Positions 10,877 through 19,862 of a stretch of DNA of 64,000 nucleotides are shown in pieces. The DNA comes from DASUPK01 sp963774305 (lineage in GTDB: Bacteria; Actinomycetota; Thermoleophilia; Solirubrobacterales; 70-9). Every line of letters begins with the position of its first letter. Within the stretch, counting starts at the first letter, position 1. Below the pieces are notes generated by a model. It had not been told where the DNA came from. It saw only the letters and a list, made by a program, of their open reading frames with translations, and made no database searches. Location: the NCBI GenBank assembly GCA_963774305.1, contig CAVZEM010000008.1:124001-188000 (forward strand), given 5' to 3'. A program made the translations under genes and the position numbers.

Positions 10877-11669
10877 CTAGACGTTGTAGGTCGCTCCCTC
10901 GCGCGCGATCTCCACGGGGCCGCCGAATCCCTGCTCGGCCTGCTCCCGGGCCCACTCGTCGCCGAGCTCGTCGGAGATGTGGGTGATGACGACGCGCTTG
11001 GCGCCCGCCTGCCTGGCGTGCTCGCCCGCCTCCTCCGGTGTGAGATGACCGCGCACGCCCGTGCGCTCGGGCCGCGGCAGGGTTCCCTCGATGATCAGCA
11101 GGTCCGCGTCCCTGGCGACCTCCACGATCTCCTTACCGGGCCGGGTGTCGGCGCTGTACGCGATCTCGCCGCTGCCCTCCGAGCCGATCCGCACGGCGAA
11201 GGTCTCGACGAAGTGGGGAACCGGGTGGAAGCTCGCCCAGACGCCCCCGATCTCCACCCGGTCGCCGGCCGAGTACTCCTCGATCCGGAAGGCGCTCTCG
11301 ATCAGGTCGTCATTGCCCCACGCCCCGACCACGCGGCGGAATGTGTCCACGGCGCCGGGCGGCGCGACCAGCCTGGGCCGGGCCGGGTTGTCGGTCCCGT
11401 CCCAGATGTGGACCGGCACCGGCTGCTGCTTGGGCGCGTAGATCAGCGCGTATGAGTAGGGGACGAGGTCGAGGAAGTGGTCCGCGTGGAGGTGGGAGAT
11501 GATCACCCCGTCGAGCTCGGTGTAGTCGACGCGCTCCCGCAGCTTGCCGAAGACGCCGTTGCCGCAGTCGAGCAGCACCTTCGTCTCGTCGGTCTCGATC
11601 AGGTATCCGCTGCAGGCCCCCCCGGCGTCTTGCCAGGAGGGCGACTTGCCAAGCACGGTGATCTTCAAG
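10877..11669 (-). CDS. MBL-fold hydrolase, RNase Z-like
   Basis: About 263 residues from a TTG start at 11669, where the protein begins with K-I-T-V-L-G. An upstream GTG-type start at 11728 is possible but its extra 20 residues look unlike the family. Motifs are SHLHADHFLD near residue 57, HPVPHF near 152, the SADTRPG Asp near 178 and THIS near 235. This matches the family that includes RNase Z, arylsulfatase-like and cyclic-phosphate hydrolases; it lacks a clear exosite arm, so tRNA processing is not assured. It sits downstream of a structured repeat (11710-11801) on the same strand and 15 bases before the hsp20 start. Confidence 0.8.
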
Positions 11670-11709
11670 GCCAGAGCCCCATTGCCCCGGGGGCACTCTA
11701 AAGGTGCAG

Positions 11710-11801
11710 CGGCCCGGCTTCGCCACATAGCCGCGGATGCAAGCGGCCGCCCTGGCTAAGTCGCTACGGCCTCCGGCCTCCGCTCCGAGAGCGAGCGGCC
11801 T
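11710..11801 (-). repeat. Structured dispersed element, copy a
   Basis: On the minus strand this copy reads hairpin 1 (CCGCTC with GAGCGG), hairpin 2 (GGCC-GGA-GGCC), the box TAGCGACTTA, a GGGCGGCCGC segment and a last hairpin GGC-GAA-GCC. Three more copies occur at 12810-12900, 19141-19207 and 21536-21622. The stop codon of the small Cys protein (TAG at 11756-11758) lies inside the box. It separates that gene from the MBL gene downstream. Confidence 0.75.
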
Positions 11802-11968
11802 GGCATCCGCTCAAGGAGCGCGGGTTGCCGGGGCGGAACCAGGCCCTCCGGGCTGTCGGGCCTGAATGTGGGACAGGGCGAGTCGAGCCCGAGGGCACAC
11901 AGGCCGCGGCGACGGAAGAAGCAGTCCTCGCATGTCACCGCAGCATTGCGTGCTCGACTCTCGGCCAA
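11756..11968 (-). CDS. Small Cys-rich protein with CxxC-type cluster
   Basis: The 70-residue protein has one striking segment, CEDCFFRRRGLCALGL followed by PCPTFRP. It places four Cys within about 20 residues and could bind zinc or an iron-sulfur cluster. There is no signal peptide. The last 15 or so residues are encoded by the structured repeat copy a, and the stop codon comes from the repeat box, so the original C-terminus may have been different. No function can be assigned. The Cys spacing with a Phe-Phe-Arg-Arg-Arg bridge argues that this is a true gene and not a chance frame. Confidence 0.6.
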   Translation of the reverse strand: MAESRARNAAVTCEDCFFRRRGLCALGLDSPCPTFRPDSPEGLVPPRQPALLERMPGRSLSERRPEAVAT

Positions 11969-12085
11969 GGTCGCCCCATCTCCTCTCTCGTTATGTAGGC
12001 GGCCCCTAACATCTCCGCCGGATCTTCCGCCCGGGCACCGTACCCGCGACTTGGATTGATGATGCCATTTGCCCGGCCTCCCGTC

Positions 12086-12118
12086 AGGGGCGTTTCCGCA
12101 AATCCCGCCCTTCTTTTT
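12086..12118 (+). terminator. Orphan terminator-like hairpin with T tract
   Basis: GGGCG (12087-12091) can pair with CGCCC (12105-12109), followed at once by TTCTTTTTT. No plus-strand gene ends upstream; the neighbours are a minus-strand gene ending 11756 and starting 11968, and the fatty-acid hydroxylase that starts at 12194. It may end a small RNA or act in the hydroxylase leader. The stem is short, so this is tentative. Confidence 0.35.
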
Positions 12119-12193
12119 TCACCGGTTGGTCACGAGTTCCGCTAGCACCGGAAAGCTCGGGCGCGGAATCCGCTCTCGCTAAGATCAGCGCCG

Positions 12194-12847
12194 ATGGCAC
12201 ACGAGCGCACATCCCAGCTCGCCGACTCCCCGCCGATGTTCGAGAGCAGGTTTCTCGACTTCTTCTCGCGGGTCCACCCCGCGATGCCGGCGATCGTCTT
12301 CATCCCCGTGGTGGTCGGCGGGATCTGGCTCGGCATAGACCGCGGGCTCTCCGTCGGAATGACCGCGCTTCTCTTCCTCGCGGGAATCGCCATCTGGACG
12401 CTGACCGAGTACTGGCTCCACCGCCTAGTCTTCCACTGGCAGCCGAGGTTCCCGGGCGGCGATCGCCTCCACTTCATCATCCACGGCGTCCACCACGACC
12501 ACCCCAACGACGCAATGCGGCTGGTCATGCCCCCCGCGGTCAGCATCCCGCTCGCCGCGCTCTTCCTTGGGCTCTATGTCCTGATCTTCGGCTCGACCGA
12601 GGCCTTCCCCGCGTTCTCGGGCTTCATCGCGGGATACCTGACCTACGACTACACCCACTACCACCTGCATCACCACGTGCCGAAGACGAAGTTCGGGAAG
12701 AAGCTGCGCGAGCACCACATGCGCCACCACTTCCAGGACCACCGCTACGGCTTCGGCGTCTCCTCCCCGCTCTGGGATGCGTTCTTCCAAACGCTTCCGA
12801 GGCGGCGCAAGGCCGCTCCACCTCGGAGCGGAGCGCGCAGCGCGTAG
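12194..12847 (+). CDS. Fatty acid hydroxylase superfamily membrane protein
   Basis: The 217-residue membrane protein has the full set of His motifs of the sterol desaturase/fatty acid hydroxylase superfamily: HRLVFH near 80, HGVHHDHP near 97, HYHLHHH near 157 and EHHMRHH near 177. Membrane segments flank these (about 38-75 and 115-150). The di-iron enzymes of this type hydroxylate lipid chains, often at the 2-position. The protein most resembles the short 2-hydroxylase form without a cytochrome b5 domain. Its stop codon (TAG 12845-12847) and last residues come from structured repeat copy b. It is monocistronic as far as visible. Confidence 0.85.
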   Translation: MAHERTSQLADSPPMFESRFLDFFSRVHPAMPAIVFIPVVVGGIWLGIDRGLSVGMTALLFLAGIAIWTLTEYWLHRLVFHWQPRFPGGDRLHFIIHGVHHDHPNDAMRLVMPPAVSIPLAALFLGLYVLIFGSTEAFPAFSGFIAGYLTYDYTHYHLHHHVPKTKFGKKLREHHMRHHFQDHRYGFGVSSPLWDAFFQTLPRRRKAAPPRSGARSA

Positions 12848-12900
12848 CGACTTATGCGGGCGGCCGTAGCGCCGCCGTTCTAGGGCGAAGCCGTCCCTAG
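12810..12900 (+). repeat. Structured dispersed element, copy b
   Basis: Reads hairpin 1 (CCGCTCC with GGAGCGG, 7 perfect pairs), hairpin 2 (GCGC-GCA-GCGC), the box TAGCGACTTA (12845-12854), hairpin 3 (GGCGGC with GCCGCC) and the GGC-GAA-GCC motif (12884-12892). The end can also fold as CTAGGG (12880-12885) with CCCTAG (12895-12900). The box supplies the stop of the fatty-acid hydroxylase, and the far end overlaps the stop of the convergent dehydrogenase, so it may also act as a bidirectional terminator. Confidence 0.78.
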
Positions 12901-13859
12901 ACCACCCGGCTGGGAGCCTCCCCGCCCTCCAGCACCGCGATCACGTTGTCGGCGACGGCGTTCGCCATGCCGTCCCGCGAGGGGATCGTCGCCGAGCCGA
13001 TGTGCGGGAGGAGGACCGCGCGCGGCGCCGCCAGCAGCCGCGGCGAGACCTCGGGCTCGCTCTCGTAGACATCGAGGCCGGCCGCGCCGAGGGTCCCGCT
13101 CTCCAGGGCGGCCGCCACGGCCTCCGAGTCGACCAATGGCCCCCGTGAGGTGTTGACCAGCACGCCCTCGGGGCCGATCAGCTCCAGCTCGGCGGCCCCG
13201 ATCAGCCCGCTGGTCCCCGGCGTCGAGGGCGCGTGGATGCTGACGATGTCCGAGGCCTCCAGCAGCTCCCGGAGGTCGAGGTGCCGGGCGCCCAACTCGC
13301 TCTCGGCCTCGGGCTTGGGGGACGGGCTGGCGTAGACGACGGTCGCGCCGAGGCCGTGGGCGAGGGCTGCATAGCGGGCGCCGATCCGGCCCATGCCGAC
13401 CACCCCGACGGTGGATCCCCGGATCTCGATGCCCCGGTATGCCGCCGGATCCCAGCCCCGCCAGCGCCCGGTCCGCAGGTCGCGCTCGGCATCGCTCATC
13501 CGGCGGGCGGCGGCGAAGGTGAGCGCCATGGCCAGCTCGGCGGTCGCCTCGGTGAGCACGTCCGGCGTGTTGGTGACCACCACCCCGCGCTCCCGGCATG
13601 CTTCGAGGTCGACGTTGTCGTAGCCGACCGCGAAGTTGGCGACCACCCTGAGCCGGTCGCCGGCGGCATCCAGCACCTCCGCATCGATCGGGACGCTTGA
13701 GTCGGAGACGATCGCGCTGGCCCCGGGGACGATCGAAAGCAGGTCATCCCGGGCTGCGTCCAGGCCTCCCTCCCGCAGCTCGTAGCGCTCCGCCAGGCGG
13801 TCCCTGCCCGCCGGCAGCAGCACCCGGGCGATAACAACCAGCTGATGATCAGCTTTCAT
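12897..13859 (-). CDS. D-isomer specific 2-hydroxyacid dehydrogenase
   Basis: The 320-residue enzyme shows the two-domain layout of this family. The NAD(P)-binding motif is VGVVGMGRIGARYA near residue 152; the catalytic Arg lies in GVLVNTSRGPLVDSEA near 240, the Glu in the segment ending YESEPEVSP near 268, and the His in LPHIGSAT near 288. It reduces 2-keto acids or oxidises D-2-hydroxy acids; glyoxylate/hydroxypyruvate reductases are the nearest type. Its start lies 63 bases from the divergent winged-helix gene with an inverted repeat between them, which may control both. Confidence 0.87.
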   Translation of the reverse strand: MKADHQLVVIARVLLPAGRDRLAERYELREGGLDAARDDLLSIVPGASAIVSDSSVPIDAEVLDAAGDRLRVVANFAVGYDNVDLEACRERGVVVTNTPDVLTEATAELAMALTFAAARRMSDAERDLRTGRWRGWDPAAYRGIEIRGSTVGVVGMGRIGARYAALAHGLGATVVYASPSPKPEAESELGARHLDLRELLEASDIVSIHAPSTPGTSGLIGAAELELIGPEGVLVNTSRGPLVDSEAVAAALESGTLGAAGLDVYESEPEVSPRLLAAPRAVLLPHIGSATIPSRDGMANAVADNVIAVLEGGEAPSRVV

Positions 13860-13876
13860 GTCAGTTGAAACTAACC

Positions 13877-13892
13877 GTTACGGTCATGTAAC
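13877..13892. promoter_or_regulatory. Inverted repeat in the divergent promoter region
   Basis: GTTAC (13877-13881) and GTAAC (13888-13892) are exact reverse complements with a 6-base spacer. The site lies in the 63-base gap between the 2-hydroxyacid dehydrogenase and the winged-helix gene, beside TTGAAA (13865-13870) as a possible plus-strand -35 element. It could be an operator for one or both genes. Arms are only 5 bp, so chance is not excluded. Confidence 0.4.
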
Positions 13893-13922
13893 TGTCATTT
13901 GTGAAAGAGAGGAACCGGGGTC

Positions 13923-14267
13923 ATGCCAAGAGTTTCGAACACAGTCGATCAGGCCAGGACGCTGCTCGAGCGCCGGCTGCGGGAGCTCGATGACGAGCGC
14001 AAGCAGGTGGAGGCCGCGCTCGCCGGGCTCGGAAAGAGTGCCAGGCGCGGGCCGGGCCGTCCCCGCCGAGCCGGTCGCCGGCGCCGCCGCGGCAACACTC
14101 GCGCCGACCAGGCCGTGAAGATCATCAACGACAACCCGGGGATCAAGGTCTCCGAGCTCGGCAAGAAGATGAAGCTCAACCACCCGAACTACCTGTACCG
14201 GGTCTTGCCGGATCTCGAGAAGGAAGGCCGCGTTCGCCGCAAGGGCACGGGCTACCACCCGGGCTAG
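13923..14267 (+). CDS. Coiled-coil, AT-hook and winged-helix DNA-binding protein
   Basis: This 114-residue protein has three parts. Residues 8-38 form a charged coiled coil (ARTLLERRLRELDDERKQVE). Residues 42-58 are a basic AT-hook-like stretch with GPGRPRR and then a run of Arg. Residues 60-112 form a winged-helix-like fold with NPGIKVSELGKKMKLNHPN as the probable HTH and GRVRRKGTGYHPG as the wing. It is probably a small nucleoid-associated or regulatory protein that dimerises through the coil and grips AT-rich minor grooves through the hook. Its target is unknown. It ends directly against the convergent delta-60 gene. Confidence 0.75.
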   Translation: MPRVSNTVDQARTLLERRLRELDDERKQVEAALAGLGKSARRGPGRPRRAGRRRRRGNTRADQAVKIINDNPGIKVSELGKKMKLNHPNYLYRVLPDLEKEGRVRRKGTGYHPG

Positions 14268-15938
14268 CTACTGCCGGGCGTGGTCCCTGCCCGGGCCGCC
14301 TCGGAGCCTGTCCCTGCCGGGGCCTCCGACCAGCCGGTCCGCGCCCTGTCCGCCCCTGAGCAGATCCTTGCCGGGGCCCCCGAACAGCCGATCCTTGCCG
14401 CCCTCGCCGAAGAGGCGGTCGTTCCCCTTGCCGCCCTTCAGCTTGTCGGAGCCGATCCCGGTGCAGATCGTGTCCTTGCCCGCCAGGCCGGAAACGTGGT
14501 CCTCCCCGACACCGGTCGAGATCACGTCCTTGCCCGTTGTGCCCCTGATCGTCTCGGAGCCAGGCGTCCCGGCGATGGTCGGGACCTTGCCCGCGCAGCG
14601 CGGGACCCCCTCATAGCGGGCCAGGGCCCAGTCGGCGGCGGCCTGCGGGCCGTCGTAGCCGCCGACGACGATCCGCTTGCTGACCGGGTCGATCGCGACG
14701 TCCTGAGCCGTGTCTCCAAGGGGGCCAATGTCCGCCCTGGTGATCCCCCCTCCGGCGAACGCGGGATCGAGCTTGCCGTTTGGCGTGAAGCGGGCGAGGG
14801 CGAACTCGTCCTGATTGGCTCCGGCGGAAGACGTCCCGGCGACCACGATGTTCCCGAGGTCGTCGTGGACGAGCCCCTCGGCCGTGTCGGAGTCGGCGCC
14901 GAAGCCGGCGTAGGCCGCGCCGCTCGAGCCGAAGGTGATGTCCGGCGAACCGTCGTTGCGCAGCTGGAGAAGTGCGAACTCATAGCCCGCTCCGGTTCTC
15001 TGCGCGTAGCCGGCCATGTCGATGCCATCTCCAGCGTTGACGATCACGTCCTGCGCGGCGTCGTCGACCGCGCTGCCGCTCTGTGACGCCAGGAGGGAGA
15101 TGATCCGGCCGGGGGTGGGAAGGTCGTTGCTGAACGACGTGTCCAGTTGGCCAGCCGGCGTGAACCTGGCCGCGGCGAAGTTCTGGTCGCCCCCACCCAG
15201 CTCGGTGACGCCGGCGACGACGACGCGCCCCTGACTGTCGACCGCGACGCCATGGCCCACGTCATTGCTGGCGACCGAGTTGACGTTGAGCTGATCCCAG
15301 CCGTCGCCGCCGCCGAAGCCCGGGTCGAGGCCGCCAGCCGTCGTCAGCCGGAGGACCAGGAAGTTCCGAGATCCCGGGGCCCCGATCGCCCCCGCCGCCA
15401 CGGGGCGCCCAGACGAATCGATCGCTATCGAGTCGAGAAAGTCGTTGCTGCCGAGGTCCTGCGTGAAGACGCCGCTGCCCCCGCCGAAGCCGGGATCGGG
15501 AGCGCCCGCGTCCGTGAAGCGGGCGACCACGACGTTCTCGTCGCCGCCGAGCAGCGCCTCCCCAGCGAGCACGATGCGGCCCTGCTGGTCGATCGAAACG
15601 GCGTGCGCCACGTCGGTGTTCGTTCCGCCCCCAGCGTTGAGGGTCACGATCCCGTCCCCGGAGAAACTCGGGTCCGGTGAACCATTGGGCAGGAAGCGGG
15701 CCACCGCCATGTCGCTGGTATCCGCGCCCGCCGGGTCGACGTTTCCCGCCTCGACGATCCGGCCCTTGGAGTCGACCGCGACGCCCTCGCCGCGGCCGTT
15801 GTCGACGTTGAACACGAGCCTGCCGTCGCCACTGAACGAGTTGTCGAGGTCACCCTCGGCTGCGAGGGCCCCTGACGCCGACAGGGCAAGCAGGCCCAGG
15901 GCCGCCGCCAGGGCCCCAGTGAGCCGCCGGCGGCTCAT
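14268..15938 (-). CDS. Secreted delta-60 repeat protein with RTX-type calcium-binding tail
   Basis: The 556-residue protein has a signal peptide (LTGALAAALGLLALSASGALA). About seven delta-60 repeats follow between residues 30 and 450, each with a core such as DGRLVFNVDNGRGEGVAVDS and PDPSFSGDGIVTL, predicted to form a beta-propeller. The last 100 residues are nonapeptide repeats of the GGxGxDxLxG type (GGKGNDRLFGEGGKDRLFGG), which bind calcium in RTX proteins. The product is probably a cell-surface or released protein whose tail folds on meeting external calcium. No enzymatic motif was seen. It is convergent with the winged-helix gene and lies 16 bases from the mdh stop. Confidence 0.82.
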   Translation of the reverse strand: MSRRRLTGALAAALGLLALSASGALAAEGDLDNSFSGDGRLVFNVDNGRGEGVAVDSKGRIVEAGNVDPAGADTSDMAVARFLPNGSPDPSFSGDGIVTLNAGGGTNTDVAHAVSIDQQGRIVLAGEALLGGDENVVVARFTDAGAPDPGFGGGSGVFTQDLGSNDFLDSIAIDSSGRPVAAGAIGAPGSRNFLVLRLTTAGGLDPGFGGGDGWDQLNVNSVASNDVGHGVAVDSQGRVVVAGVTELGGGDQNFAAARFTPAGQLDTSFSNDLPTPGRIISLLASQSGSAVDDAAQDVIVNAGDGIDMAGYAQRTGAGYEFALLQLRNDGSPDITFGSSGAAYAGFGADSDTAEGLVHDDLGNIVVAGTSSAGANQDEFALARFTPNGKLDPAFAGGGITRADIGPLGDTAQDVAIDPVSKRIVVGGYDGPQAAADWALARYEGVPRCAGKVPTIAGTPGSETIRGTTGKDVISTGVGEDHVSGLAGKDTICTGIGSDKLKGGKGNDRLFGEGGKDRLFGGPGKDLLRGGQGADRLVGGPGRDRLRGGPGRDHARQ

Positions 15939-15954
15939 CGATCCTCCTCCATGC

Positions 15955-16934
<980 letters not shown>

Positions 16935-16938
<4 letters not shown>

Positions 16939-18149
16939 TTCATCTCCTTGGTCAGGTTTTCGTCGATGGAGCCGAGGAACTCCTGCGTGGTCTGGAACTC
17001 CTGGTCCGGGCCGATCAGCAGGGCGAGGTCCTTCGTCATCTTCCCGCTCTCCACCGTCTCGATGCATACGCGCTCGAGCGTCTCCGCGAACTCGGTGACC
17101 TCGGGCGTCTCGTCCATCCGGCCGCGGGCGGCGATGCCGCGCGTCCAGGCGAAGATCGAAGCGATCGGGTTGGTCGAGGTCGGCTTGCCCTGCTGGTGCT
17201 GGCGGAAGTGCCGGGTGACGGTGCCGTGGGCCGCCTCGGCCTCGACGGTCTTGCCGTCGGCCGTCATCAGGACGCTCGTCATCAGGCCGAGCGAGCCGAA
17301 GCCCTGGGCGACGGTGTCCGACTGGACGTCGCCGTCGTAGTTCTTGCAGGCCCAGACGTAGCCGCCCTCCCACTTCAGCGCCGCCGCGACCATGTCGTCG
17401 ATCAGCCGGTGCTCGTAGGTGAGGTCGTGCTTCTCGAACTCCTCCTTGAACTCGGAGTCGTAGACCTCCTGGAAGATGTCCTTGAAGCGGCCGTCGTAGC
17501 GCTTCAGGATCGTGTTCTTGGTCGACATGTAGACCGGGAAGCCACGGTTCAGGCCGTACCGCAGCGAGGCCCGCGCGAAGTCCCGGATCGAGTCGTCGAG
17601 GTTGTACATCGCCAGCGCCACCCCGGCGCCGGGGAAGTCGTAGACCTCGAGCTCCACCGGCTCGCCGCCGTCCCTGGGCGTGTAGGTCAGGGTCAGCTCC
17701 CCCTCCCCCGGCACGACCAGATCGGTCGCCCGGTACTGATCGCCGAAGGCGTGACGGCCGATCACGATGGGCTTCGTCCAACCCGGGACCAGGCGCGGCA
17801 CGTTCGAGATCACGATCGGCTCGCGGAAGATGACGCCGCCGAGGATGTTCCGGATCGTGCCGTTTGGCGAGCGGTACATCTCCTTCAGGCCGAACTCCTC
17901 GACGCGCGCCTCGTCCGGGGTGATCGTCGCGCACTTGACCCCCACGCCGTACTCCTTGATCGCGTTCGCGGCGTCGACCGTGATCTGGTCCTCGGTCTCG
18001 TCGCGCTTCTCGATCGACAGGTCGAAGTACTTCAAATCGACGTCGAGGTAGGGCAGGATCAGCTGCTCCTTGATGAAGGCCCAGATGATCCGGGTCATCT
18101 CGTCGCCGTCGAGCTCAACTACCGGCTTTTTGACCTTGATCTTGGCCAT
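16935..18149 (-). CDS. icd: NADP-dependent isocitrate dehydrogenase
   Basis: The 404-residue protein matches the homodimeric NADP-IDH type shared with eukaryotes: VELDGDEMTRIIW at the N-terminus, SPNGTIRNILGGVIFREPI for isocitrate binding near 95, DDMVAAALKWEGGYVWACKNYDGDVQSD with metal-binding Asp residues near 255, and AAHGTVTRHFRQHQ for NADP binding near 310. It converts isocitrate to 2-oxoglutarate. It is followed by mdh in a 4-base overlap, so the two TCA enzymes are made from one message. The sdh genes lie 9 kb away. Confidence 0.95.
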
Positions 18150-18172
18150 CGGGCGGGCGATGCTACCGCCGC

Positions 18173-19165
18173 ATGGAGTTGCCTGGACTCGCGCGTCGCC
18201 TCGTCTTGGCCGTCACGTTGGGGGCGGGCTTCGCCTGCGTTCCCTCCGCGGGCGAGGCCGCGACCATCACCGTGGCGGTTACCGACGACGCCGGCCCGGG
18301 CGGTTTCGACGACTCGGGCTGCACGCTGAGGGACGCGATCCTTGCGGCGAATACCAATGCGCACGCCGGTGGCACCGGAGGGCTCGGCTGCGACGGCGAC
18401 AATGGCGGCGGCACCGGCGTCGACACGATCCTGCTGCAGGGCGGCCAAACCTACGCTCTCGGGCTCCGCCAGGCCCTGGACGAGGACTCGAACGCGGCCG
18501 GGGACCTCGACATCACCGGTGGCGGGGGCACGATCATCCGCGCCACGGGAACCGGGCTGGCGACGGTCGACGCCGGCAACACCGTCTTTCCCGGACCGGC
18601 CGACAATCAACGGGAACGCGTGCTCGACATCATCGCTGGGGCGGGCGCCGTGACCCTGGAGGGGATCCGCGTCACCGGAGGGGTGGACAACGAAAGCCCG
18701 CCGCCCGGCACGTCCGTCGTGGGCGGCGACGGCGGGGGGATCCAGAGCTACGCACCGCTCACCCTGACCAACAGCGAGGTGAGCGGCAACAGCCTTGGGG
18801 TCTTCGGCGGCTTCCCCAACTTCAGCGGCGCCGGCATCCTGATCCGCGACCCCGGCAGCCTCACCCTGAATGGGAGCACCGTGGCGGGCAACACCGTCAA
18901 GGCCAACTCCACCTCTCCGAACAACAGCGCGAGGGGCGCCGGCATCGCGTTCTTCTCCGGCAGCGGGCCGCTGGTCGCAACGAACAGCACGATCTCGGGC
19001 AACGTCGTCGACTCCTCGGGAAACACCATCAACACGACCACGGGCGCGGCAATCGACTGGTCCGGGTTCGGCCAGACGATGACCCTGACGAACGTGACGA
19101 TCAGCAACAACTCCGCGATCGGCGGTGGCGGAGTCAGGCAGGAGCGCTGCGGCCGCACATCGTGA
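18173..19165 (+). CDS. Secreted beta-helix protein with CSLREA-like start, C-terminus lost
   Basis: The 330-residue frame has a signal peptide (LVLAVTLGAGFACVPSAGEA) and then TDDAGPGGFDDSGCTLRDAILAANT, which matches the CSLREA-type module (C.LREAI.AAN) of secreted actinobacterial proteins. Parallel beta-helix turns follow with many N-S and G-N-T-V steps (NSEVSGNSLG, NGSTVAGNTVK). The last residues, about from VRQERCGRTS, are encoded at the edge of structured repeat copy c, and the helix stops mid-turn, so the original C-terminus has probably been cut off. It is divergent from icd with only 23 bases between the starts. Confidence 0.7.
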   Translation: MELPGLARRLVLAVTLGAGFACVPSAGEAATITVAVTDDAGPGGFDDSGCTLRDAILAANTNAHAGGTGGLGCDGDNGGGTGVDTILLQGGQTYALGLRQALDEDSNAAGDLDITGGGGTIIRATGTGLATVDAGNTVFPGPADNQRERVLDIIAGAGAVTLEGIRVTGGVDNESPPPGTSVVGGDGGGIQSYAPLTLTNSEVSGNSLGVFGGFPNFSGAGILIRDPGSLTLNGSTVAGNTVKANSTSPNNSARGAGIAFFSGSGPLVATNSTISGNVVDSSGNTINTTTGAAIDWSGFGQTMTLTNVTISNNSAIGGGGVRQERCGRTS

Positions 19166-19207
19166 GTCGCTTCGGGCTTCGCCCTTCGCTCCTGAATGGA
19201 GCGCCCT
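19141..19207 (-). repeat. Structured dispersed element, copy c (partial)
   Basis: On the minus strand this copy reads hairpin 1 (CGCTCC with GGAGCG), hairpin 2 (GGGC-GAA-GCCC), a diverged box AAGCGACTCA and a GCGGCCGC segment; the terminal GGC-GAA-GCC motif is missing. It overlaps the end of the beta-helix gene and ends 9 bases before the TTGACA of the next promoter. Confidence 0.65.
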
Positions 19208-19215
19208 TGCGCTCC

Positions 19216-19244
19216 TTGACACAAGATATGAATCGTGGTTCACT
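19216..19244 (+). promoter_or_regulatory. Possible promoter and operator of the tetR-aidB operon
   Basis: TTGACA (19216-19221) is a perfect -35 element, with a weak -10 (TTCACT) 17 bases on. The segment TGAAtcgtggTTCA (19229-19242) is an imperfect inverted repeat between them and the GTG start at 19251, a usual place for a TetR autoregulatory site. If transcription starts near here the message has almost no leader. Confidence 0.4.
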
Positions 19245-19250
19245 TCTTCC

Positions 19251-19862
19251 GTGGCATATCGCACCACCGAGCGGACCGAGGCGCGCCGGGCCGAGACCCG
19301 CGAGCGGATCGTCACCGCGGCGCGGGAGTTGATTGCCGAGGGCGGCTACGTGGCGGCGCAGATCGCCGCCGTGGCCGACCGTGCGGGGGTCGCGGTCGGC
19401 ACGGTCTACCGCCACTTCCCTTCCAAGTCCGACCTGTTCGCCGAGGTCTTCCGCGAGGCGTCGCAGCACGAGGTCGACGCGATGAGGGAGGCGATTCATG
19501 CCACGAGCGGTCCCGCCGCCGAGCGGATCGCCGCGGGCATCGAGGTCTTCGCCCGCCGCGCGCTGCGCGGGAAGCGGCTCGCGTGGGCGCTCCTCGCCGA
19601 GCCGGTCGATCCGGCCGTCGAGGCTGAGCGCCTCCAGTTCCGCCACAGCTATCGCGACCTGATGGCCGAGGTCATCTCGGAGGGGATCGAGGCCGGCGAC
19701 CTGCCCCAGCAGGACGCCGACGCGACCGCCGCCGCCATGATCGGGGCGATCGGCGAGACGATGCTCGGCCCCCTGTCCCCCACAACCAACGGAGGCGACG
19801 CCGAAGCGCTGATCGCCTCCCTGATCGACTTCTGCACTCGCGCAATCGGAGAGGAGCACTAG
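19251..19862 (+). CDS. TetR/AcrR-family regulator, first gene of the aidB operon
   Basis: About 203 residues from a GTG start at 19251; frames running further upstream pass through repeat copy c and the promoter, so they are rejected. The TetR DNA-binding domain covers residues 10-58 (RERIVTAARELIAEGG, then VADRAGVAVGTVYRHFPSKSDLF). The ligand domain follows. The stop is directly followed by the ATG of the acyl-CoA dehydrogenase, so the two genes share a message, and a hydratase comes next. The set suggests control by an acyl-CoA or a related lipid signal, by analogy with FadR-type TetR proteins; that is an inference. Confidence 0.88.
   Translation: MAYRTTERTEARRAETRERIVTAARELIAEGGYVAAQIAAVADRAGVAVGTVYRHFPSKSDLFAEVFREASQHEVDAMREAIHATSGPAAERIAAGIEVFARRALRGKRLAWALLAEPVDPAVEAERLQFRHSYRDLMAEVISEGIEAGDLPQQDADATAAAMIGAIGETMLGPLSPTTNGGDAEALIASLIDFCTRAIGEEH

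Noticed and set aside
16939..17934. Upstream extension of the mdh frame
   Set aside because: It runs out of frame through icd; the TTG at 16938 with AAGGAG is a convincing mdh start.
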